The notes under the pieces are model-generated. The model saw only the letters and a list, made by a program, of their open reading frames with translations. It had not been told where the DNA came from and did no database searches. The position numbers were made by a program, and so were the translations under genes. DNA of 64,000 nt from Silene conica (Eukaryota > Streptophyta > Magnoliopsida > Caryophyllales > Caryophyllaceae), in assembly GCA_029255685.2 (NCBI GenBank), contig CM055313.2:30624579-30688578 (forward strand), given 5' to 3'. Position 1 is the stretch's first letter. Each line of letters begins with the position of its first letter. Shown piece after piece: positions 1 to 9,934 of this stretch.

Positions 1-501
1 CGCATCCCCATCACCACGGCTCCCCCTATGTACCCCCTTTCTATTGTTATAGGGGAGCCACGACCACTACTCCCGTCTTACCGCCTCCCGCTTAGGGGAG
101 GCACTTCTAGAGGTTTCAGGGCCCCTGCTCCCGGTGGCCACCATGCCACACCTGGGACAGGGTACCCATCTGATTTTACTGCTCCTCCTAATGTTTATGT
201 TCCTCCTTTTGTTGATGACAGATCTATGCCACAAATGCTGGCGAGTCTTTGCACGCAGTTCAGCCAAAAACGGTTGGACGATAGTCTCTACCAGTACCCG
301 GTCTACAGGGAGTATGCCACACAAGGTAGGCTCCCGACCGGCCAGTGGACTCACCCCTCCTGGTACACACCTCTCGCAGGCGGTCGTGACCATGGTGAAG
401 CTTCAGGCTCTGCCTCAGGAACAGGAGTAGGGTCTGAGGAGGATGGCGATGAGGAAGAAGGTGAGGAGAACGCTGAGCCGTTTTACGACTCAGCGGGATA
501 G
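1..501 (+). CDS. C-terminal part of an extra (post-pol) ORF of the Athila-like element
   Basis: The frame is open from base 1 (before the first Met at 28) and stops at 499-501, so this is the C-terminal 166 codons of a longer protein starting outside the window. It is rich in Pro, Gly, Ser and Tyr in its first two thirds and ends in an acidic Glu/Asp/Gly tail (about the last 35 residues). I see no zinc knuckle, protease, RT or integrase motif. Its place just upstream of the 3' untranslated region fits the additional ORF that Athila-group elements carry after pol, but I cannot show homology. It could also be a C-terminal gag-like tail. Function is not assigned. Confidence 0.5.
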   Translation, partial: RIPITTAPPMYPLSIVIGEPRPLLPSYRLPLRGGTSRGFRAPAPGGHHATPGTGYPSDFTAPPNVYVPPFVDDRSMPQMLASLCTQFSQKRLDDSLYQYPVYREYATQGRLPTGQWTHPSWYTPLAGGRDHGEASGSASGTGVGSEEDGDEEEGEENAEPFYDSAG

Positions 502-1629
502 GGACATGCTTAACCTTACCCTCTTTGGGGTTCGGTTTGGGGAGGTCCCCTTTCCTTGGTTCGGTTTGGAGAGGTCCACATTTACTTTGTAAGTGTTTTC
601 CCTCTTTAGATTTCCAGTTTTCCCCCTTAGATTTCCAATTTTCCCCTCCTTCCTCCATAGACTCTGTTTGTTTTTTTTAGTCTTTTTCCTTTTCTTTTCT
701 TTGTTTGTTTCTTTTCTGCCTACCCCCATCCCTTTGCTGTGGTTGTATGCTGATGAGCACAATGAGGGCATTGTGCGTTTTGGTTTGGGGAGGGTGTTTG
801 CATACTCCTTTGTGAGTATGCAATTGTTTTTGTGTCGCTTGTTTTTCATTCCTTTAGGTGTTTTTCTTGTTTTCATCCCCTCTTGCCGCGTGTGCAAACC
901 TGTCGCGCGTTCTTCTCTGTCTTAAGTCTTTAGGTCGAGTCGGAACGGATAAATACAATTCATGCCTCACATGACATTTATTGCTTTGCCTTGCATTTTT
1001 TCAAAAATTTTCAAGCTAGTCATTTGCATTATCTACAAGTTTTTGTTGATTTCATGCTAAATTATTAGACTTGACTCCCTTTTTGGCAAACTACTACATA
1101 ATTCTAAGGATTAGAGCTTAATAAATCGGTGACATCCATGACCGATTTCATGTAGGTTGTGAGTAGTTTCTCCTCTTGAGGCATGTTACATTAATATGCA
1201 TAAACATGAATTTTGTCTTCTTAATACCTGTATGCATTCGGTTTTGTGGTTTGTTGACACATGTGGTAGAGGTTCCCCTTTCTCATTATTCCCATTATCC
1301 TCACATAGCCAAATTGAACTCTTCTACCCATTAGCTACATTCTAAAAATTGCTTACCCTAGCCGAGCTAGTAATTTAGTAATGGGACTGTTTTTCTTGCT
1401 ATCCTTTGGTTTATGTTTCATCGGTGAATTGTGATTTTGGGAAATTGAAAAAAGAAAAAAAATAACGAAAAAAAAAGATACGGAAAAATGAAAAAAAAAC
1501 GGAACAGCCTGTCTTCAAGGCTGGTCGGTCGACCAGTTCCCCTGGTCGGTCGACCAGGACCATTGGGTAGGTTCGTTTTTCGAAAAAAAAAAATATAAGA
1601 AAAAGAAAAAAAAAAACAGAAAAGAAAAG

Positions 1630-1664
<35 letters not shown>

Positions 1665-2263
1665 GGAAGGAATAAAAGTTGGAGGAATTGTGGAACATTG
1701 GCGTGTATGAAAAAAAAAAAGAGAACAATAAGAAGCGATCTTATAGTATGGACAGACGGATGATAGCTTGGCTTAACCCCTCTTCCCATAACTTATTTTA
1801 ACCTCTTCTTACCTTTAGCCTCACAATCCCAAATTTGCCTCGGCATGTGTCATGGTTATTTAGTGTGGGAATGCATATGTACGGTTGTAGAGATTTTATT
1901 CATGTTAGATTGCAGGCATGTTCTTACGGGTCGTAGATAGGTGAGAGTCCTTACTTTTATTTATCTTCTTATCTTTCACATATACATTTGACCCTTTGCT
2001 TTCATGAGTGTCTCGAGCGTACCGCGAGAGTCCAATTAGAATGAGTCTTGCAAGGTCGAAATTTTAGCATGCTTTTCCAACATGTTTAACTCATTTTTGC
2101 TCTTGACATTGTGTTTGATTATAGTTGAAGGATGCATTAAATTGGTTAAGCATAGTGTTATGTTTAGTTATGAAGAGTATGAAGTCCGTTCCATTAGGAG
2201 TTTTTATTTTCTTTTGAGTCTTAGTGCTTGCTTGAGGACAAGCAAGGTTTGGTTTGGGGAGTT
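502..2263 (+). other. Athila-like 3' untranslated region with homopurine tract and PPT
   Basis: No coding signal was seen here. A pyrimidine-rich stretch follows the ORF (about 590-720). At 1440-1730 there is a long A-rich, strongly purine-biased tract (an uninterrupted run of about 30 A at 1631-1661), which contains two copies of a palindrome of the type GGTCGGTCGACC at 1518-1556. The last 20 bases before the LTR (2243-2263, GGTTTGGTTTGGGGAG type) are the likely polypurine tract that primes plus-strand synthesis. Confidence 0.6.
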
Positions 2264-3566
2264 TGATACGTGCCTATTTTATGCATTTCATTTACTCTTT
2301 TGGCACGTATTTTCATTCACTTTCGTGACTTTTTAGTTGCTTTTTCTCCCATATTGTCTACTTTGGTGTTTCTATGTTTTGTATGCAGGAATACGCGGAA
2401 GTAAGCAAAACCAAGCCTTATTTGCCTTTAGGAGGCTGTTTTTGGAGCAATAAATTCGGATGGTGCATTCAAATACAATCATCGGGCCAGATAAAAGCTG
2501 AGAAAAAGAGAAGCGGTCGACCGACCGAGATATCAGGTCGACCGACCGATGTCGAATATGTAATCAGGCCCAACTCTCCACGGAAGCCCAAATACGAAGA
2601 AAATACATCCGTCTCAGCAGAACCGGTCGACCGACCGAAGAAACAGGTCGACCGACCACTGGCTGTTTCGAGACTTCCGTTTTCTTTTCTGCTTTCCTAA
2701 TCTTGTAATATTTCTTATTTAAGGAGACCAAAACTCTTCTATTAGGTTAAGCAGTTTTTCAGCAAGTTTGTATCTAAGTAATTTTCTTTCAAGTACTTTA
2801 TGTTTGGAGACTCCATTGTTAGTATATTATCACAAAGCTTTCATCTTTGTTCTTGAGATTTCCTTTCAAGTTGTAAGTTTGTTCTAATTAATCTTTCCTT
2901 TAATTCAATCTTGTTATTCATCTTGTTGTTACTTTCTTGTTTTATGTTTTCTCTTTTATTAACTTCTTTAATTATGTTCATCTCTTTAAGATTCTTGATA
3001 ATTGTTATTTCCATAATTAAAAGTATGCATAGCTAATTCTTGTGATTAGGAATTAGGGGAACCATGTAAAAACTTGACTTTGATAAGTTTGATGATTAAA
3101 TTACCAATCCCCCATCGTTGTTGGTGAACTAATCCTTGGGATTGAAAGATTATTAGGATTAGTTTAACAACAACTTTGGGATTGCCCTTGAACGAAAGTT
3201 TAGTGCTTTTGTAGGAACCCTAAGACCGTAAGGATTGGGTAGAATATTGACCTAAAGGTTTATTCTTTGTTCCTTGGGATTGTGTTATTTGATTATTCTT
3301 ACCCTTCATTGACTTGTTTTGACCATGGGGAACCAAAGTTCCTAATCCCCTTTTTATCTTATTTTAGTTTTCTTGCTAGTTAATTACCTTAGTTGTTAGT
3401 TTAAATCCCAATTCAAAACCCCCCTTTTTGTTACCTTCAATAGACTTTAAATTCACAAACATAATTAACCTTGTCTCTCTGTGGTTCGACCCTTGACTTA
3501 TCCTATCTGAGTTTAAGCTGAGGTTTTATAAATCTTATCTTTGACACCCCTCAACGACGGGTGTCA
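2264..3566 (+). repeat. 3' LTR of the Athila-like element (+)
   Basis: The LTR starts TGATACGTGCC right after the polypurine tract. I place its end at GGGTGTCA (3559-3566), because copia coding homology starts at the next bases. The end is preceded by the LTR-terminal phrase CTCTCTGTGGTTCGACCC (3475-3492). The length of about 1.3 kb is normal for Athila LTRs. Positions 2515-2660 hold four GGTCGACCGACC motifs in two pairs. The right boundary is uncertain by a few tens of bases, because TGACACCC and GGGTGTCA also form a local inverted repeat at 3542-3566. Confidence 0.65.
2515..2660 (+). repeat. Two pairs of GGTCGACCGACC palindromic motifs
   Basis: Four copies of GGTCGACCGACC occur as two pairs, at about 2516/2537 and 2623/2645, each pair separated by 9-10 bases. 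Each copy contains the 8-bp palindrome GGTCGACC. Equivalent palindrome pairs occur in the 3' UTR of the same element and, with a different sequence, in other LTR families of this window. Confidence 0.8.
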
Positions 3567-4441
3567 GTCCCTTATTAACCGGGTCGTTTTCACCCAAAAT
3601 TAAATTGTTTGCCAATTTTCTTTGGAATACCCTGTTGCCCCGTCGAGGAGGACGAGACAAGCTTTCTTGTTTTGAGGCCGTGCTATTATACCATTGGTTG
3701 GAACGAAGGAACAAAAATCAATTTAGCCTCTGTGATTTGCTTTAAAATTTGCCATGTTCCAAGTATTTTGGTGAAGGAGAAGATGTGCACGACAATCAAC
3801 ATACCCTACGGTATGTGGATGTCGGAGTTGTTGTTCAAGAAAGGAGTTGTGGATGAGTTGAGTTACGGAGTTATTCCGAGACCGAATGTGTTATAAGCTT
3901 CTTAAGCCAATGGGTATTTGTATTGATGGTCTTGATCTTGCTTTTGGGAAAAGTGTAGGTGGTGAGAATCAACTGCGAGCCTCTCCGTCTTTTGAAGGGT
4001 TGGATGTTAAGATGGATAAGATTCTCGTGTTGTGTGAGGTCAAGAAGGAGAAGGAAAACAGTGGTGGTGGTGGTGGTGGTGGTAGTAATCCAAGCTTCGA
4101 GGCAGAGCTACGGGAATGGATGGGTAGGGTTGATAACCGGTTAGACAATATATGGGAGTCGGCGTTCAATTTCTTTGTGATGAACTTTTTTATCATCAGT
4201 AATTGTCTCCGGCCACTACTTGACAACTCAAGGGGGAGCCATGGTACGTGATCATGGGCTGTTAAGGGCGGATGCTAGTATGGCTTTGGAAGCGGTCAAG
4301 GCCTTGTCCTTGAAGGTGCTTAAGTTCGAGCAAGCCCTTAATGCACAAGGAAGAAACGTCAGCAGTTGTTTGGACCGTCTCACTACCCTCGAGTTTCGTA
4401 CCCGCCCCGATTATGTAAACCCGTATGCGAAGAAGCAGTAA
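3567..4441 (+). pseudogene. Extra post-pol ORF of SIRE-like element (plant transposon-protein-like), broken
   Basis: Translating three frames in turn gives the same protein as the minus-strand copy at 47995-49537. Shared stretches include SPLLTGSFSP (about 3567-3597), PYGMWMSELLFKKGVVDE (about 3803-3856), YKLLKPMG (3889-3912) and the C-terminus FRTRPDYVNPYAKKQ (ending 4441). The N-terminal part is missing because the Athila element inserted here. At least two frameshifts (near 3880 and between 4170 and 4220) break the frame, and a GGT repeat (4063-4084) encodes a Gly run missing from the other copy. The family resembles the putative plant transposon protein ORFs found after pol in some copia elements; that name is from general knowledge. 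Its role in the element is unknown. Confidence 0.7.
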
Positions 4442-4988
4442 TCATTGTCTTCTTCGGTGTTAATCGTGCTCTGTTTTAAGAATTGATTGGTTTTCGGTTG
4501 TTTTTGGCTAAGTCCGGGATGGACTTTTAAACTCTTTACTTACCTATAGCCCAACTAAAACAATTATCTTTTCCCTTAGTTTAATACGAGGCCTATTTGA
4601 ACAATTATCCTAACTTTTGCCCAACCATGGCCCAATTTTTCTAATACTTTTATTATATTCGGCCCATTAGCATAATATTTCGGCCTGGTTGTGTATGATT
4701 TCTCACACTCGTATTCGTGCTTGTATGATATTGTTCTTCTTTGTGTATTACGTCCTTGATGCATGCTTACTCGTGTTTCGTCGTATATTATTCTAGTCAT
4801 TATATGTCTTTGTTCTTGTCTTTTCGATGATGTCAAGAGGGAGAAAGAATGCGACTTAGATTAGAATTTGGCTAAGCTTGTTTCTTGTCGTAATTCATTG
4901 TCTCTTAGGGTTCTTAAAGGATATGCATTAGCTAAAAGATAAAAACCCTAAGTGTATCTAGACTTGCCATTATCAAAAAGGGGGAATT
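4442..4988 (+). other. SIRE-like 3' UTR ending in polypurine tract
   Basis: There is no coding potential. The region ends with AAAAAGGGGGAATT (4975-4988) directly before the LTR start TGTTGAACC. The same tract precedes the 3' LTR of the complete copy, where it is read on the minus strand at 47297-47310. Confidence 0.75.
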
Positions 4989-6717
4989 TGTTGAACCATA
5001 TATTGATATGTATATATTAATATATTAATATGTCATTATCAATATATTTATTGATAATGACAAGTCTGGATAAATATATTATATACTCGTGAGTATAATC
5101 GTGTGCTAAGTGTACAGTTTATAAGATTGGAAGATCTCGTCAATCAATATAAAGATACAAGAGTTTTCAATAATAGAAGATTCAAGGTGTTAGTCAAGGA
5201 TGTGACTAATCGAAGATTGATAGAAGATCGCAAGCTCCTTTCAAGTCTTTATGAAGATTAGTTAGGATAGATATCAAGTAACGGAAGTTGACTAAAGTTA
5301 TACTTCTCAACTATAACTTTAGTATGACATTACTTCAAAAATATTGTGTCTTCTCTTATTTATTGTTTTACTCGTTATTCAACATACCAACATACACATC
5401 GAAGAAGAATAGAAAATGAGGCATACTCAATATATATTAAGTATATATTTATGTTTTGATAATGACAAGTCTAGATAAATATCTTATATAATCGTGTGCT
5501 AAGTGTACAGTTTATAAGATTGGAAGATCTCGTCAGTCAATATAAAGATACAAGAGTTTTCGATAATAGAAGATTCAAGGTGTTAGTCAAGGATGTGATT
5601 AATCGAAGATTGATAGAAGATCGCAAGCTCCTTTCAAGTCTTTATGAAGATTAGTTAGGATAGATATCAAGTAACGGAAGTTGACTAAAGTTATACTTCT
5701 CAACTATAACTTTAGTATGACATTGCTTCAAGTTATAGCTCATAGCTATATCTCTATAAGAGCAACAAAAAATGCTCGAATGAATAGTGGCGGTTGAAAC
5801 GATTTAGATTCCAAAATCGGCGTGACAATTAATGTATAATTGCTATTCTATTTTAATATTGAATTATTAATCTTAATTGGTTAAACATAAAATATTCAAT
5901 AGTTAAAAAAGAATAAATAATTATCTTATGAGTTAATGATTTATTTCAAATAAACTAAGGATTTTTATTTGACCAAAATTGTCAAATAATCTAATCTAGG
6001 AAATCGTGTGCAACGGTTTTGGAAACCGTGCCATAAACACACGTTTCATATTTGTGAAGGAATAGTTAAATAAATTTTATGTATTTATTTAAAGTCCTAA
6101 ATAAACTAGATTATGTTATGAAAATATAATTTATTATAGTTTGACAAGGTTTAGAAAATTGAATATGAATAGGATATTATTTGGTTTTGATAAGATCTTT
6201 CTTAAATATAATTTAGGAAATTGAGTTTATCAATAATACCTAAATATCTTATTATAATCTTTTCTAAATAAGTTAAGATTAAATTTAAGGAATTATTATC
6301 TAAAGACTAGAAGTCTAGATAAAATAGAATCCTAAATCATCTAGGGTTTTAAATACCTAGATATAATTCTATATATATATATAAATAGATTACTTATGAG
6401 ACATTAAAAATATATACACACGCACGCAAATCGAGAGAGAAAACACCACCAGTTATTTCGTTCATTACTAGAGCTTAAACTGTCATATTCTGTTCCAGGA
6501 GAGAGGTACTAATTTTATTAATCGAGAATAGTGGACGTAGGTTTTGATTTGTGAAACCGAACCACTTCAAAAATATTGTGTCTTCTCTTATTTATTGTTT
6601 TACTCGTTATTCAACATACCAACATACACATCGAAGCAGAATAGAAAAGGAGGCATACTCAATTCAACCCCCCCCCCCCCCTTTTTCTTTAGTATATTCA
6701 TATCAATAGACTCTTCA
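4989..6717 (+). repeat. 3' LTR of SIRE-like fragment, with an internal duplication
   Basis: Starts TGTTGAACC, ends GACTCTTCA. About 280 bases at 5057-5335 (from GATAATGACAAGTCT to the tail ACTATAACTTTAGTATGACATT) are repeated at 5458-5725. About 100 bases near the LTR 3' end (ACTTCAAAAATATTGTGTC to GGCATACTCAAT) occur both at 5333-5433 and at 6565-6665. The layout is therefore start, 3'-end block, a second start-like block, a full middle, then the 3' end, as if part of one LTR had been joined to another. A run of 14 C lies at 6668-6681. Confidence 0.8.
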
Positions 6718-8429
6718 ATTGGCTTGCTAGAAAGTTTGACGTTATTGCCATACAGATGGCGGTAATCAACTGGTCCCTAAGAGTCACACCTAAAGGATGT
6801 AATCTGAGAAATATGATTAGATGAAAATGTAATCATATTGATACCCTATACGACTAAACGGTTAGTCAATATAGTGATGATACAATTATTTAATACTGAT
6901 TAAATAATATTAGGTGAGACGAATTAAGATGTTAATTTATAATTAAATATAAAATGTTATATTGAATTAGTGTGTGTAATGAAATTATTTTATAAGGATT
7001 AAATAATTCAGTTAAATATAAACGGTTATATTTAATTGTTAAATTATAAATATACGATATTGATAAGATAAATAGTACACATAAAAGAGTATGATAACCT
7101 AATTTTACAGATAATATTTCGGTTAATCTGGAGTATTTCGGTCAGTTAGATGTGCCGAATGGATTGAGTTTGTTACAGGTGTTAGGCAGTAGTTTAGGTA
7201 TACTCAAATACGGATTTGGGAAAAATTCTATCTAAACTATGCAAGGTGGTTAAGGTGATAGACTAAGTGTTACTCTAATAACCAAAGACTACTAGCTATA
7301 TATTGAGATCTCACGACTCAATGTGACACAACAGTTACACGCCTAACTGATCCCTCCCTCTCTCTATCTTTCATCTTACACAAAAATTATAGGTAATTTT
7401 TGTAGTTTATAGCTCAAGAAAGGGTATTTCTCGGAGCATCTTGGGTGAAACAATTAAGAGGATATCTATTTTGATATATGATCTTAGGCCTCTTGCAAGG
7501 ACCAAAGGTTAATTCTTGTTCCCAATCCTTGTATCTTGTATTTCGTTTATGAAAATAAATCATATATTTTAATTTCGTTATAATCTTGCATATAAAGTAT
7601 TGGGACATATACAAATATTTTCCCACACTCATGAGGTGTAAATCAAACCAGAAAACCCATCTTTCAATTTTTGCCATTGGTAGAGAGGATGAGTCCGACG
7701 GGGAATCGGTGGAGGTTGAAGTAACCAAGGAAGGGTGTGAGGAGTCGGTGGAGGTTGGAGTGTCCGAGAGTAGACATGAGCTTGCGTTGGTTGAACGAAC
7801 AACAACAAGAGAGGAGGAGCTTCCAAGCGAAGTAGAAAGTAAACCAGAAGCTAGGGTCCAGGGTCCAAACGAGGTGGTTGCGAAGATAGAGGTTCCACGC
7901 AAGGTGGCTGCAAGGATAGTTGATCCAAACGAGGTGGTTGCCGAGATAGGTGATCTTAAATGCAAAGTTGTGTGGGCAGAAACTTGTGGAATCGATACTA
8001 ACCGTGTTGCAGGTGACTCAACTCCGTATTTGAATGAAGATGGCTGGTTCGAATTGAGGTCAATTCCTTTCGAAGGAGGGGGGGTGATCCAAATATGCAT
8101 GGGCTTTCCATGGGAGTCAAAGAAGTGTTAGAGTGGAACAAAGACAAGGATGGAGATCGTGGAAATGGTAGCCCGATTTTGCACAATGACCCACGATTTC
8201 AGCAACTTCCAACATTCCAAGGAGGCACACATATTACAACTTTAGAGTTTACAGAAGTCGGTTAAGATTTCAGTAGATTATAGTAGTTTTAAATAATTAG
8301 TTTAATTATTATTTTTAAGGAAATCCTAGTCCAAGTAGGAAATCCTAGTAGTAGTAGGAATCTTAGTCAAAGTAGGAAATCCTAGTAGTGTTAGTAATCC
8401 AAATTATGGTAGATTTCTAGTAGGAGTAT
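6718..8429. other. Unassigned sequence left of solo LTR-A
   Basis: This sequence flanks the SIRE-like fragment. Positions 6790-7090 are AT-rich with no coding signal. 7414-8131 holds one hypothetical ORF (described separately). 8290-8425 has several imperfect copies of AAATCCTAGTAGTAG, and related AATCCTAGT/TAGGATTAGG phrases continue after the solo LTR at 11380-11510. Both sides were therefore contiguous before LTR-A inserted. Confidence 0.5.
7586..8131 (+). CDS. Hypothetical protein, low confidence
   Basis: The open frame has 181 codons; a more natural start may be the Met at 7634. The middle is strongly acidic (Glu/Val/Asp rich) and holds two near-copies of PNEVVAKI / PNEVVAEI about 22 residues apart, with an intermediate PRKVAARI. 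The C-terminus is less biased. The opposite strand is also open over 7414-8100, but that translation is a Ser/Thr/Pro-rich shadow. I recognise no family. It could be a broken gag-like ORF or chance. No promoter or splice evidence was seen. Confidence 0.25.
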   Translation: MHIKYWDIYKYFPTLMRCKSNQKTHLSIFAIGREDESDGESVEVEVTKEGCEESVEVGVSESRHELALVERTTTREEELPSEVESKPEARVQGPNEVVAKIEVPRKVAARIVDPNEVVAEIGDLKCKVVWAETCGIDTNRVAGDSTPYLNEDGWFELRSIPFEGGGVIQICMGFPWESKKC

Positions 8430-8542
8430 TGTAACATCCTGTATTTTCGTAAAATCTAATTTAAGCATTTTAATTATTTTAAGTAATAAAATAATAATTT
8501 AGTAATTTATTTTGAAAGACTTTAATTTGATAAATAAGATCC

Positions 8543-8689
8543 GTCTTAAGAACCTCCAGTCCTTAAGACGAATACAACTTGGCATTGTTTAAAAACCCGA
8601 CTCAAATAACCGTTTCTAAAATCTGTAACCGTTTAAGCAAGACGGAAAGGACACTTCATTGTACCCTACTTATAAGGTATGTCGACATA
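8543..8689 (+). promoter_or_regulatory. Inverted repeat, TATA-like site and TATGTCGACATA palindrome in LTR-A
   Basis: GTCTTAAG (8545-8552) and CTTAAGAC (8566-8573) form an inverted repeat. Further on, CTTATAAGG (8669-8677) is a possible TATA box, followed at once by the 12-bp perfect palindrome TATGTCGACATA (8678-8689). The palindrome is also present in LTR-B (13499-13510) and LTR-C (near 17450-17463), and partly in LTR-D (near 44976). Its position just upstream of an intron-like segment suggests a core promoter; this is inference. Confidence 0.4.
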
Positions 8690-8935
8690 ATCATCTTCAA
8701 CATTTCATTTTACTGCAAAACAAACTCATCCATAAACCTCCATAAAACCTTCCTTTCTTTTGTGAAATTCTTCATCATCCATCCTTCAAATCACAAAAGT
8801 AAGTACATTTTCGGAATCCTCGCGCAATTTCCAAGTCATCCGTCACTTCGGTTTTTCAATTTCTTCACTTCGAAAATCCGGTCTGTTTTGCATAATTCCG
8901 TTTTTACGCTCCTAAACTGGTTTTTCCGTGTTGTA

Positions 8936-8992
8936 GGTGAAGGACTTGACAACCCGGACGTTGATAGCTTCATACTCGAGGAAGATCTTTAG
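8936..8992 (+). CDS. Conserved 18-codon terminal exon-like frame in LTR-A
   Basis: Translation reads GEGLDNPDVDSFILEEDL then TAG. It sits directly after an intron-like acceptor (TTGTAG, 8931-8936), and a donor-like AAAGTAAGT lies at 8797-8805. Aligned copies in LTR-B, LTR-C and LTR-D have the same 57-base length with no indel. They differ mostly at third positions or by conservative changes (D/E, V/I, F/Y, I/V/L, N/D), and use stops TGA, TGA and TAA. That pattern is what selection on a peptide would give. No AUG is visible in the presumed upstream exon, so the start of the protein is unknown. It could be a terminal exon joined to an exon elsewhere, or a relic of a captured gene. Confidence 0.45.
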   Translation, partial: GEGLDNPDVDSFILEEDL

Positions 8993-9377
8993 CCGGATAA
9001 GCTTAAGAGGTGACGATAATGAGAAACTCGGCCTTTATGTGTATATTAGCATAACTGTTGTGATTTTTGTGTGGTTTCTGTTTTGGTTGTTATATTTTGA
9101 TTCAAGGACTTAGTAACATGTTTAGGATGATGTTATGATGATGAATCCATGCTTGAATCGGTTGTTATGTGTTCTTAAGCTTATTTTCAGTTTTTCTCAT
9201 TTTGCGACGGATATAAGATATATTCATTTGAGGATTGTTATGGGACTTACATGCTGGTAGATTAGTAGTAATTGATGGTTGATATTGTTGTGTAAACATC
9301 ACATGAATCATTGTGTAAGTTTTGGTGTCGATTGATTGAATTTTGAAGAAGGGTGAAATCCCGATTTTGCGTTACAG

Positions 9378-9780
9378 GCTCTCTGAGCCGGTCGACCGAC
9401 CGGCCGCCGGTCGACCGGCTGGGAGAGCGTTTGTGTGTTTTTCATATTTTTGAGATTTTGGCCTGGGACTGCCAGCCGGCCGACCGGCTGCCTGCCGACC
9501 GGCTGGTAGTCATCTTTCCTTGTATTGTGTGTTTTTGCGATAAACATAGCATAGGAGGGAGCCCAGCCGGCAGACCGGCCGCCTGCCAGCCGGCTGGGAG
9601 TGCATATGGGGATGGATACGAATTTTAGTAAAGGCTAGGGAATGGGGTTCCCAGCCGGCCGACCGGCTGCCTGCCGACCGGCTGGAAGTCCTTCTTGGTG
9701 TTCTCGGTTTTTGAAAAGAGGTGTAGGCTGAGGGATCACCAGCCGGCCGACCGGCTGCCTGCCGACCGGCTGGGGACCCC
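9378..9780 (+). repeat. Array of five GC-rich hairpins in LTR-A
   Basis: There are five units: 9378-9428, 9467-9511, 9556-9603, 9643-9690 and 9732-9780. The inner stem is conserved as CAGCCGG paired with CCGGCTG, and the loops resemble CCGACCGGCTGCCTGCCGA. The first unit has a perfect 12-bp stem, AGCCGGTCGACC (9386-9397) with GGTCGACCGGCT (9409-9420). Outer stems are unit-specific, e.g. GACTGCC with GGTAGTC in unit 2. Equivalent arrays lie in LTR-B, C, D and E. Confidence 0.85.
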
Positions 9781-9934
9781 TGTAAGCCATTTTGAGTTTT
9801 TGGAAATTAAGTCGTAACTTTCAAACGGTTGATCGGTTTTGATTGAAACTGGTTTTGTATGCCTGTGACATGTATTTGAGGTCCCCGGTGTACGGGCAAC
9901 ATCATATTGAGTTCGGGAACGGAGTAAGGATAGA

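Larger units (their letters stand above)
1..3566 (+). mobile_element. Athila-like Ty3/gypsy element, 3' part
   Basis: This is the 3' end of a long LTR retrotransposon that enters from the left edge. The order seen is the end of an extra ORF, a long 3' untranslated region, a purine-rich tract, and a terminal LTR starting TGATACGTGCC. The phrase just before the LTR (GAGGACAAGCAAGGTTTGG) is typical of Athila-type 3' ends. Immediately after 3566 the sequence reads as the coding remnant of a SIRE-like copia element, so this element inserted into that one. Its 5' half lies outside the window, so the TSD cannot be tested; GTCCC at 3567-3571 would be one copy. Assignment to Athila is from the end signature and general layout, not from pol, which is absent. 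Confidence 0.75.
3567..6717 (+). mobile_element. SIRE-like Ty1/copia element, 3' fragment (+)
   Basis: The fragment runs from the middle of the post-pol extra ORF through a polypurine tract into a full-length LTR. The ORF remnant, the PPT (AAAAAGGGGGAATT) and the LTR start (TGTTGAACC) all match the complete minus-strand SIRE-like element at 45806-57648, so the two are the same family. The 5' part was displaced leftward by the Athila insertion and is outside the window. The right end at 6717 (CTCTTCA) is followed by ATTGG, one expected TSD copy. Confidence 0.85.

Noticed and set aside
1440-1730. Poly-A tract as a processed retrocopy or mRNA tail
   Set aside because: It lies inside the 3' UTR of the Athila-like element, is interrupted by other purines, and the other Athila-like copy has an equivalent tract.
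7414-8100. Minus-strand open frame of 228 codons
   Set aside because: Ser/Thr/Pro-rich shadow of the acidic plus-strand frame; no start context or motif.
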